A DNA stretch of 64,000 nucleotides from assembly GCF_965638725.1 (NCBI RefSeq), contig NC_134949.1, forward strand, positions 128,462,294-128,526,293, given 5' to 3'. Positions within the stretch are counted from its first letter, which is position 1, and every line of letters begins with the position of its first letter. The notes beneath the pieces are model-generated. The model was not told the DNA's origin and did no database searches. It saw nothing but the letters and a program-made list of their open reading frames with translations. A program made the position numbers and the translations under genes. Shown piece after piece: positions 26,084 to 37,100 of the stretch. Source of the stretch: Aptenodytes patagonicus (Eukaryota > Chordata > Aves > Sphenisciformes > Spheniscidae).

Positions 26084-27140
26084 ACGTCAAATCTTCTCGT
26101 AGTGAATTGAAGTGCAAACATGCTCTACCAGCTCAGCTGTGGTGTTTCACACCACCCACACCTCAGCAGCCCCTTTTTCTGTCTGTATTTGTAGTCTGGG
26201 CAGTGGGTTTTGTTTGCTTGCTTTTTTTTCCTCCTCTCCCTTTCTCTTTCATCTTTCAGCAAGAGAAAAAGGGAAAGAAACAGGGTGGAGAGAATAAAAG
26301 TGTATAACAGAAGTTCTCCATTACAAATCCAACTGGAACAAAAATTTTCTGTTGCAGATCACTTCAAAACAGATGTTTCTTTCATAATCGTGCAATCAGG
26401 AGGAAAACGCAGAAAAAGGAAGTGATCGCATCCTCCCAAATGTTACGAGTTTTGTAGCATTCAAAAAGACACATTTTTCATTTTGAAAGAATTGAAAATG
26501 TGTCAAGCCGCTCTAGCTATTAATCCACACATCCAGCCTAAACTAGGATTGAAGTGATAAGCAGCTCGATATCAAGTCTGTACTGGTTACTTGGCACTAG
26601 TTTAATGATTATCTTGGATGTGATTAATGAAAAATACTATTAAGAATAATCATGTTGCACCACACCCTGAGCTGACTTCCACCCTGTCCTACGAAGCCGC
26701 TCTGTGCAGCGGCCAAGGTCTTATCCGGGCCCTGCAGGCAGCAAGATCCAGGCAGGGCCCACCGAGGACCTCAGGAAGAGCAGGAGCCTCTCCTCTTCCA
26801 GCAAAAGTTTGGTTTTTCCTGTATTTTGTTTCTTTTCTGTGCGTGGCAGTGAGATGCAACCCTCCCGCCACCCACCAAGCTATACTCTGTTGCTCAGCAA
26901 CCCCGCACTTGCTGAGAAGGCTCTTTTGCAGGAGTAAACCTGGGCTGAAGAGGAAAATGAGGTGATGTGACACCCGAAACACGCTGCTTAGGTTGCCCAA
27001 GCAGCAAGGTCCCTATGAGCAGATGCAGGTCAGTAGCAGCGAGGACCCTGGTGGCAATGTCAGCTGAGGAGGAGCAGCACTGCACCTTCTGCTCCTCTGC
27101 ATCTGGTCTGTTCTGAAGCATTTAGTGGTGATTACCCAAA

Positions 27141-27166
27141 ATTAATTAATTAACTAATTAATTAAA
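27141..27166. repeat. (ATTA)n microsatellite
   Basis: ATTAATTAATTAACTAATTA-type run with one interruption. Confidence 0.85.
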
Positions 27167-29334
27167 AAGGTCTCCTGCTCTGCAAAGCCATTTCCAGTGT
27201 CCCAGTTAGATCCAGAACACGGAGCTGGCACCACATTTGCTTGGGGTGAGCCAGCCAGCAGCACCGATGAGATGGGGAGGGGGTGGCTGCAAAGCTCTGC
27301 TGGCATGAAACCCACTCCTGGGGGCAGCCAGAGCTGCTCAGGGGGAGGTGGGCAAGGGACTGGGGTGGAAAGAGGCAGTGGGGAACAGCTGGATTGCATT
27401 AATGGATTGGATAGAGACTGGGAGTGGGGTTAAGTAAAAGGTGTATTTCATCCCATGAATACTTGGGAAAATCAGCCTGTCCTCCCCTCATCTCCTCTAC
27501 AGCCAGCAGCAGGAGGGGGCAGGTCCTCTCCCACCTCGATGAGCAGTTGGAGACTGCGGCCATATCCCTCCGAACCCACAGCCACTGGGGTCTGCAGAGA
27601 CTGGGCATTTTTGGGACCTGAAAGCTCCACTGCCCGCAGGGTTGTGGCCAGGAGTGTGGCTGTGCTGCCAGGTGGGTTTCCACACCCCTCGTGGCATATG
27701 GAGAAAGGACAGATCAGGACACAGAGGCTAAATAAACCCTTTTACCTCTGTTGGTAGAAACCACTCCAAAAGCTTTTCTGCACTTGGTCTGACTTCGATA
27801 GGGCAGTACATACATTTTAGTCCATATTAGAAACTTCTAGAAACTGTAACTTCTGGAAAACTAACTAGGTTTTTCCGTTAGGGCCACTGGCTCCATGTTC
27901 TCATGTGGTTAATAGTGTTGCATAGAAGTGTCTTGTTACAAGGTTTGTGAAGGTCCCATCGGGTCGTTAGGGCCAACCCATCGGCAGCTCCAGCAGATCC
28001 CACTGCAATCAGTGCCCTGAAAATCTGACCTGCTACCCCCACCTGGCACAAGCAGAAGACCTACAAGGCTACTGCAGACCTGGCCTTTTGCCACCTGACC
28101 ACAATACCTATCTGGCGTGTTACTAGAGGGAAAGGAAAACAAATACAGGTTTGACATTACTGCTGAACCACCTCGTTAAAAGAGAGGCTGCTTTCAGAAG
28201 CACAGCCCCTCTCACAACATACAGCAAGCTGTGGCTTCCTGGCTGCCATTTTAGGCTAGCTCAGAGGTATGTGTACTCATTTTTAAGCTTTGTTTTCAGT
28301 GCCGTGAACGTGACTGAGTGTTTCCTACACACATCGTCTGTGCTCAGGGACAGTCCAGCCTAAGCAAAAATGCTTGAGGGAACGAGGGGGCTCAGACCCT
28401 GGGGGCAAGTGCAAATGCCAGTAGCAAGCTCGAGGTGGGTATGATGGACCAGCTCCCACTCTTTGAATAAAAAGTTGCTTTTATAATACTTGAAGGTGAT
28501 GCAGGTGTGTTACACTGTAAGAAAACACAATTAGACATGCTGTTCCTAGGGAAAGATAAACATTGCTTTACATGTGCCTAAACTATGCAAAACTGCAAGA
28601 ACAACACAGCCATCAAGGCATCATAAATAGAACAGAAACCCTGCTATCCATGTAGTGGTTTTTCGTGCCAGACCACGGGGTTTGCTGTGGGAAAGGCCCG
28701 GTTACCAGCCCCGGAGGCTGAAGCCCTCCCCTTTCCATGGGTCACCATGAGGCAGTGCAGGCTGAGGCGCCGGGAGGCAGGAGCCTGGGTCTCCACTCCT
28801 AAAATTACAACGGAAAATTGAAGACCGAAGGCAGGCAATTAAATTATTAAAGAAACTGAAGGATATGTATTTTATATATTATGTAATGAAGATAAAGACA
28901 GATTGCTGGCATTTAATTTCGGTACCATCCGGGGAATAGCTGGGCAGGGAGCAATGTGAACACACGGCCAGCGTTGCAGAGCTACTGGCAGGAAACAGTG
29001 GGAAGGGCTGATTTCTGCAGAGGGGAAAGGAGCAATGTACCGGCAATAGGAAATGCCAGGGATAAACTTCTGGATGTGGGAAGCGGTTAATAGTGGTGTT
29101 TAGCCCTGGTATGGCTCTTTCCACCAGCATATTTCAAAGAGCTTTATACTGGAGTATAAGGCCAAATGTGAACATGGCGCAATGCAGAGCTGTGTGCTGA
29201 ATGCACTGGCCAGCGTACCAGCACCGCTCAGCCCCTCTCACTTGCAGCGCTGGCAGGGTTCATTACATCCCCCTTACCTCTCAGCAGGGCTTGTTATCCT
29301 CATCTGCCTGTGCTGCACCCTGTAGACAAACCCT

Positions 29335-29440
29335 AAATGTCACTATCTCCATTTTGTGCATAGGGACACACTGGGAGATGAAGCAACCTCCCACAAGGGT
29401 ACAGAGTCTAGGAGAGACCCCATATCTCCCAAGTGCCGCA
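29335..29440 (+). repeat. MIR-like (CORE-SINE) remnant
   Basis: CTATCTCCATTTTGTGCATA, then GGGACACACTGGGAGATGAA, then CAACCTCCCACAAGGGTACA follow the MIR order (CCATTTTACAGATGGGGAAACTGAGG-type, then CTTGCCCAAGGTCACACAG-type). Heavily diverged; called by eye. Confidence 0.45.
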
Positions 29441-30683
29441 ACTAATGAGCGTCTGTTTGAAAGAGCTGCCTTGCGCTGTTAGGATTGCTCTCCTCCAGCA
29501 GCCCCTCCGGAAAGCGAGGGGTGATCGCAGAGCCCAGCACGCACCCCTGCGGCTCATGTGTCCCTTAGTCCCATCAGGCTGCAGTTAAACACTGGAGGGG
29601 ATAATAAAGGATGGCTACAGCGCACCCTTTTTTTCTTTAAAAAAATGTACTAGGAAATGGCTTGCCCATATGGTGTGAGTGGTCTGGTGGGGGGGGGTGA
29701 GAAATCTCCAAAGCCTCAGTCTGCTCCTCACTCCTCCCGTGATGAGATACAGCCCAGGAGAGCCTCCCGCATCAATCAAACTATGACAGCTGGGGACAGG
29801 AGAGGAGCAAAGCCTGGTGCCACCACAGCAGCACACTACGTGCTGTACTGTCTGGGGCCAGGGTACAACAAGGGACGCCCCTTCAAAGCCTGCTTTCCTG
29901 GCCTGGAGCAGCTGCCTGCAGCAGCCTGCCAGGACCCGTGCCTGCACCCCAGCCGCTCCGGGCCCAGGAGAGGCATAGTCCTGCGCCCAGCATCCAGGCC
30001 AGGATGGGTAGCCAGCAGTTTCCATAGCTTTCAAGTCTTTGGCCTAATGAGAACAGCTTTTGGGTGTGATCACAGTTGTTTCTAAGCGCATTTGAAACCT
30101 CTGGCAAGCTCCCGCATTAGCCCCTGTCCCTTTCTCTAGCTTCTTTCCAGTGCCAGGACCATTGGGAAAAGGTATTCAAAAGCCTGCAGGTCTTGCTAAA
30201 AAGCCCCATTTTTCAAGAGCGGCTTAGAGGCCAAGCTGTTACGTCAGCTGGGTGCTTTGGAAAGCTTCAGGCTATCCTGCTTTCCATGGCATGAAACGCT
30301 GTGGTGCAATCGCTTCTAAACAACGTTATTTTCAAGAAACAAAACGGCGATGATTCCACCTGACAGTCTTTTCAACGCTTCTATGAGAAGGGGAAACTGA
30401 GCCAAGAAAGCATCCGAGAAGTCAAGCGATGTGCCATCGCAAATCTCCAGGAATAAAGCAACGCTAAGGGTCTGGCTTCTGGTAAAATGTGCATTTCTGC
30501 CACACTATTATTCCTTCCAAATCAGTTTTTACTAAGTGTCCTGCATATGCCCTTTGCTCCAACGACAGGATATCCTTCATTTGTCTGCACGAAGTGCAGA
30601 TGAGCACTTCTTCGTGTTGTTTTCCAAGTCGGCTGATGGGAGGGTCAGCAGGGGCCGAAGCAGCTGCACCAAGTAAAGGAAAG

Positions 30684-30697
30684 GTAACCATGGCAAC
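30684..30697. promoter_or_regulatory. perfect RFX X-box upstream of DIPK2B
   Basis: GTAACCATGGCAAC fits the RFX consensus GTNRCC-(0-3 N)-RGYAAC at every position, with a 2-base spacer. It ends 243 bases before the DIPK2B start codon at 30941, a typical place for a proximal promoter X-box. RFX factors drive ciliary and some secretory or immune genes. Whether this site is bound is inference; the transcription start is not visible in the sequence. Confidence 0.5.
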
Positions 30698-30940
30698 CCA
30701 AGTTATCTGCATCCTCCATGTATTTCCTTATCCCCACCCTACATCATATCTTTCCCACCCAAACCTCAAGCCGATAGAGCCAGTGACCAGCTGGCAGGAT
30801 GGGGACTGCGGCAGGGTCTCCCGCATCCAGCGTGTCTTGCCGTGTTCCAGGGCTCACCGCTGCAGGCTGAGGTCATCAAAAAGAGACTGAAAGCGTAGAG
30901 AGGGGTAACTTGCAAAAGGCAGAGCTCTCCACTACTGTAG

Positions 30941-31164
30941 ATGGGGCGCTGGATACGTTGCCTTCGCTCCAGAGTTGCAGATTCGTTGATGCTGCTCCTG
31001 GTTTTGGCTCTGAGCTGTAACCCTTCCACAGCAGCGACAGCTTCTCCGTCTGCACCCCACATCAAACCCAGCTACAGTTTTGGCCGGACTTTCCTGGGAC
31101 TTGATAAATGCAACGCCTGCATTGGGACATCCATTTGCAAGAAATTCTTTAAAGAAGAAATAAG
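30941..31164 (+). CDS. DIPK2B: DIPK2B exon 1 (coding part): signal peptide and Cys motif
   Basis: Encodes residues 1-74 plus two bases of Arg75. It starts at ATG 30941, immediately preceded in frame by TAG (30938-30940), so no longer N-terminus is possible in this exon. The Kozak context is weak at -3 (T) with G at +4; Met17 would be the next start but would remove most of the signal peptide's n-region. Hydrophobic core LMLLLVLALS at 16-25. The donor is AAG|GTCAGA at 31164/31165. The bases before the ATG, ending CTACTGTAG, could also be read as a splice acceptor, so a separate upstream non-coding exon is possible. Confidence 0.95.
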
Positions 31165-34100
31165 GTCAGAAACTCAGCACAGTAATTTTTAAAGCGTTCT
31201 GCATAATAACTCTAAAGTTGCCTGTTAGTATTTCCAAGTACTTTAATGAACGACAGAGCAAAGAGTAACTTAGCACCCGGTTGCCACTACAGCACCTGCT
31301 AGTTTAATTAATGTCTATAAGCTGCTGCTTTGTCTCTTTTCTTTTAAAGTCACACAAACATGATCAGACTTCAGCCCTGAATTACAATTTGAAAGCAGGA
31401 GTAAAAGGCACAACTTTCTGCATAGAGAGTGGCTCCGAAACAATTCAAGGCGGTGATGGGGGAAGGGAAGAGGGAAGGAAGAAATCAGCTTGTTTAGATG
31501 TACTGGAAATATTTTATTATGAGCAACTGAGTAAAGGCAAAGGGGGGTTAGCTTTGTATGCTCCCAACGGACTATGCTGACTACAAACATATAAACATGC
31601 TATATAATTTTGTACCAGGTGTGGTACACAAATGTGTAACAACACAAATGTGCAGAATTTCACGTGCGTATTAACTAAGATCAAAAGTGATCTAAACTTG
31701 CCTGAGGCACAAGGACTTTTGCACATCAGGTTACCTACGCGCTCGAAAATAGATGGGGCTAAATTATTATGACGCTTTTGGGAGGTTTCTGCGAGAACTT
31801 GAAGGCAGAGGCAGAAATTGCATCTGCCTCGAAGTCGATGAGACATATGCTGTCCAAGCGGTCGTCAGACTGATCCAATCAGTTTTAGGCTCCAAAGCAG
31901 AGCGTATCTGATGACAGCAGGGAAGATGTTGCCAGTGTATTTGAGGAGAAAGTTAAAGGCAGTGCTTGGCAGAGGAAGGGTTTATTGGGTCTGGTATGAT
32001 TTATAGAGCCAAATGCACTTTCTTTTATAGATATAAAAGCCTGGGAGAGAAGAAATGATTATAGTAAAATTGTATTTTTAATGCTATAATGTAAGTAGGA
32101 TAATATTGGACAAATCACCATTTTTATCTTAAACTATCCTATAAAATGTAGCATAGTAAAACCATAATGGTTTGTCTGGGATGGACTTGTAATACCAAAC
32201 ATCCATCCTTCCCTTACTGCTGCTGGAAGAAGGCAGCTTGTGGCTTTGCTATGCCAGGGCACCCCTTGCTGTGGCACACCGGAGGTCCCAGCCCTCAGCA
32301 CTTTGCCCTCTTGGCTTTCTGTCTCCCCCAGCTCGTGCCGAGGGCGATGCCAGGGCAGGCAGTAAGTAAGGTGCAGAGGAACTAAGAAGGGCCAGGCCAG
32401 CAGTGCTGGGTTTCTCCCAACCCAGCCCGGGCTCCTGTCCCAAAAAACAGGATGGATTTGCAATCAGCGTGTTCAGCTGGCTGACACGGGCTGGTGTGGG
32501 TCTGCAGGGGCCAAGGGTGCGTTCAGGGTACGGCTGCCTTACATTTTATTCTCTGCAGCAGGGCGGCATGGGAGCTGACTCCTGCCCCATGCCCCAACCT
32601 GCTGCAGCCCCTTTGCCACTCACCTGTGCAGGGTTTTTAGGGACCTGCCACCGGGTACAAAGAAGCTTCCGCACATGCAGCTTGTCGCAGGTGCACCATT
32701 TCGGTTACTCCTGCTTAGCTGCTGGGGAGGTTGGGGTCGCGCAGCTTCCTTCAGCCCTGTTGAAAATAGCAGTAGCCTTCTGCAGTGAGCAACTGCCTCT
32801 GGCTGGCCAGTGGCCAGCTGCATGCTGCACCGGGGCGCAGGAAAGAAGGTGCTATGTGAGCAAAAGCAGGAGGCCCCCACGCTGGCTTTCCTCCAGGGGA
32901 CAGCGGGAAAGGGGTGTGGGTGTGCAGAGGGTCCGAGCAGGGTCCAGGAGTGCAGAGCCACAAACGTGTGGCAGCACAATGCTTCTGCTTCGGGGAAGGT
33001 AGAGGGGCTTCCTAAACAAGAGACTTTTTTTTCTCTCCTGCGAGCCCGCAGTCAGCTTCCCACAAGCAGTGCAGCACACAAATAAGTGATAACACACAGT
33101 TCTGCTCCGAGCGCTTTGGAAAGGGTAACTTTTAAAAATGTTCTCCTGAGCAGTCAGTCAGCTTCAGGCTTTTCTTTGCAGGGGTTGAACTTGTTCTCCC
33201 ACTTGATTTCTTGAACAGCCGGGATTTTTTGGCAAGTGGAAGGTTAAACGGGGGAAATTTCAGTGGCACTTACGCTCTTTGATCCACCCCGTGTGCCTTT
33301 TCACATGTTCACAAAGGTGGATGGCACTTGGGCTTCTTTGTGTTAATCCTCATTAGAACATGCTTCATTAATTTTCCATCATTTCCGGGAGCTGTGACAT
33401 GCATTCACACTCGACTAACAAGTAAGAAGATGTAGGTTTTGTTCCCAGAACGGCTGGTGACTCATCTTATGCTCTAATGTTCTTTACTTCCCTTATCTTT
33501 GCCCAACTTTATCCATCTGTAAATGAGAAGACCAAAGCCTGCCTACCAACTGTCCTGAGAGCAGAGCGCAGCAAAAGTTTTCATAAAATATTATATTTTC
33601 AAAACACTCTGAAGCTGAGCTGACCAAAACTATTTGCAGACTTGTGCCAACACTGGTGATGAGCTTTGGCCAAAAGTAATGGGAAGGAAGTCTGAAAAAG
33701 CTGGAATGCTTCAATTTGATGGGGTTTTATGTGGCATTTCTTTATTTTTGGTTTTAAGTCTTAACTTACATAATTTTTAAAAAAAAGTAAAACTCCAAAT
33801 GCAAGCAAATTTATTTTGGCTGAAACAAAATACTTTATTTCATCCAGGAAAAAAGAAAAACAAGTTTGATTTTCTTCAACATTTAGTTCTGGGTTGATCT
33901 AAAATCTGTAATCTGTGACTCAGTTATTCACACAGATCTTACTGAAAGACTTAATTAAAGCACATTCAGGCCCTTAGCTAAAAGGCTTCATTCGAGAGTG
34001 AATTATTGTTACAGCACAACTTGATGATGAATCTTGAAAGTATCTAGCAAGTGTGCCAGCCCAGTGCTGCGCTGCCCAGAAATGATGCCAAATACAGAAT

Positions 34101-37100
34101 TGCTGTGGCCCCATGCCGGGTTCCCAGGCCCGCGTGGCTCTCCCCCAGGAGCTCTGCGGAGGAAATCGCTCCATCCATGCTCAAATTAGCGTTCAGCCCT
34201 GGATTTCACACATCCATACGCTGCTTGCATGCGGGAGGCAGGGCTTTCCTGGTATCTGCCTGACGTGAGCTCCCCTGAACACACACGCTTGAGCCAAATC
34301 ACAAGGTACATTTGTGCTTAACTTAAAAAAGAAAGAAAGAAAGACAGAGAGAAACCCAGCCCATAGCCAAGTCTTCCCTGTACGTGCCTGGCACGCTGCG
34401 CTTGCTTTGCAGATTAGGCACTGGGAGGGGTCGTGATGCACAACAAATCACAGTGAGGCATAGCAATTATTCTCTGCTCTTTAGTCCTGGCTCAAAACCA
34501 GACTGAAAAAAAACCCAAAAACAAACAAGGTGTTTATTTTCATGTCAGATGCCCTAATTGTAGGGAAGCTTTAATTTCATATTGGGCAAAACGCCCAAAT
34601 GACCGAAATTCCTGAATCCCCCAACGTGCTTGCGCAAGGGGCCGGGCTCCTCGACTTCTGGCCAGCCTGCATCTCCGTGGCACATTTTTTGAAGGAGGCA
34701 CATGGCTAGAGCCGAAAGCCAAAGCAGGGCAAGCACCAGTGTTTCGCAGAGACTGGCTTTCCCCTACCCCGGGCACCCGTGTTTGCCCCGGAGCTGAGCT
34801 GCACAGGGTCCTTGGTGGGGAAGGGGACCGAGGCACTGCCTTCAAGAGGGGTCATGGGGAGGAGGCTGGTCGGTCTCTGATCGCGGAGGGAGGCTAGCAT
34901 CACTGAGTCAGTTATTTGCCTGAAATCAGGGGAAATTAATCCCCCCAAAATTTCTCTGTGCCGATTTCCCAACTGGCAGTTGAAAGATCAGCTTCAGCTT
35001 TCAGATATGTTAATGTCTTTTCATCTAACTCCAGCTAGCTGATCCTGCAGGGAACCTCTTGCCTCTCCTGTTTCAATTCTGAGCTATCGGCTTTAATTTA
35101 TGGTGAGATTAAATTAGAACGTGCTTTCTTGCGTGCTCAGGCAAGGAGGTTAGGGCAGGAGGTTTTAGAGGCAACGAATGCGTGACATTGGCCAAACCAA
35201 AGGTCAGAGTTCAGCCGCTTTCCAAGAGCAGGTTAGACACACTTAGAAAACAGGCACCGCGCTCCTCAGCTCCTGCGTGTGCGACGTGTGTGTGGGCAGG
35301 GCTGAGGGGGCTGCTGAAACAAAAAAAAATCGTCACAGCCTAATTACCCGGCCCATATGCTCCCCTCCTGTGCCTGTGTAGGGGGAGCAAATCAGTGCAA
35401 GATCTCCATGGCTACAGTGGCGCCACACGCCCAGAGCCCCCCGTGCCCCCCATCACACCCCGAACTCTGCCGCTGCCTGGGGATGTCACTCATCCCGGCT
35501 GCTAAAATACAGCCAGTGACGTCAGGGGGGGACCTGTTGTACTAAGGACACCACCTCAAAACCAAAGGTCATTCTGGTATTCCCAAATACATTTATTGTC
35601 AGGAGGTTTTGTTCTGCGGGGTCCCTTAAAGTGTCGAGTACTCCTTTTTTGGGTCCCTTTCTACAGGATTAAGGAAATTTATAAACTCCAGTGATTCCCC
35701 GTGAACCGAGACCCTGCAGCCCTCTCCCTTCCCTCCCTCTCTCTACATGGCCCAAAAGACCTCATTTGGGCGTTTCGCCCCCCCGCCCCATGGCACTGTT
35801 CATGACAAGGGATGGTTTAAGCGGGAAGCAAAGACGGACATTTTTTCCGAAGCGCGTTTCCTTGGCCGACGGCTTCGGCCAGCTCGCCTCACCCCAGCAC
35901 CCAGGGCCGGCCACCCGCCCGGGGCCGGCCTTTGTCAACAGAAAGCCCCTGGGGCCGGCGTGCGGCGGAGCAACCGCGGTGGCGCTGGCGCTGTGCGGGT
36001 GTCCGTGTGGCTTGTTAACCCGCTCTCCGTGGGGCTCTCGTTTTGGTTTGGCAGGTTTGACACCTGGCTTTCTTCTCGTTTAAAGCTGCCCCCCAGCTAC
36101 CTGCTCAGCTACTCGGGCAACTACACTGACGATGCCAAGAGCTGGCGGCTGGTCGACATCACCCGGCTGACCTCCAAGTACCGGCACGACCAGGCCGACA
36201 AGCGCATCTGCACCTCCCTGCTGAAGACGAAGACCTGCAGCCTGGAGCGCGCCCTGCGCCGCACGCACCGCTTCCAGAAGTGGCTGCGGGCCAAGCGCCT
36301 CACCCCCGACCTGGTCCAGGTCCGTGCCCCGCAGCCCCTGAACCCCACACCAGCAGGGGGAGCGGGGAGAGGGAGTCCCAGGGGGGTGCTGTGTGGTTTT
36401 GGGGGAAAAAAAGGGTCTGAAGGAGACGTGGCTGTGACTTGCCTGGTGGAGGGTGAGTTTGGGTGATGGCCGGCCCTCTCCCTCCTGCCCCGGCCGGTGG
36501 AGAGGCAGCAGCCCCATGTCCCCCCAGCCGAGCCCACCTACCGCAGGGGAGAAGCAAAATGAGGCCCTGATGGGAAGAAAAGCACCCCAGCCCAGGGCCA
36601 AACCCCCTAGACATAGGTAACACTGTGGCACAGCCTGGCCAGGGCTGGGGCTTGGCCCCAGCAAGGAGGGCACCGGATCCCAGCTCCTTGTGCAGGCTGA
36701 GGCTGAAGGCCTGTGGAAAGCCGTAGCACCCGCTGGCTTCAGGCATGGGGATAACGTAAGGCCATGCATACAAACATAGTGACAGTCGAGTGGGAATATT
36801 TCTTCTGGGTTTTTTTCTAGTTTTCCATCATGTTTCAACATGAGCAGCATGGGCAGTCAGAGCCAGAGCCTCGATTCCTCATCCACCTGCCATCTATAGC
36901 AGATGATCTCAGGCACGAAGAAGCGCGCTGCCATTTCTGTCGCAGTCATGGGGTGTCACAGGCGAAGCCAGGGCAAGCGTGCCAGGGGGGTGTCACTGCC
37001 ACCAGGCAGACGGGCGGCCGTGGCACGGGGAGACGGACGCGCAGGCAGGGCTGGGGTGGGCAGAGTGGGCAGGGTCCAGAGGAGAGCTGGCATCTGAGTG

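Larger units (their letters stand above)
22942..30683. other. intergenic region upstream of DIPK2B
   Basis: About 7.7 kb with microsatellites and one or two MIR-like remnants. GC-rich patches near 26.65-27.7 kb and 29.5-30.0 kb give ORFs on both strands without recognisable domains. No exon supported. Distal control elements of DIPK2B could lie here but cannot be named from the sequence. Confidence 0.45.
31165..36054 (+). other. DIPK2B: DIPK2B intron 1
   Basis: 4,890 bases, phase 2, bounded by GTCAGA and TTTGGTTTGGCAG. It contains a poorly supported MIR-like segment near 33,440-33,530, a GAAA microsatellite, a perfect CRE at 35517-35524 and, at its end, a CpG-dense block. No other coding exon recognised. 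Confidence 0.9.

Noticed and set aside
36080-36850. 256-codon minus-strand ORF
   Set aside because: Antisense to DIPK2B exon 2 and GC-rich intron; composition-driven shadow.
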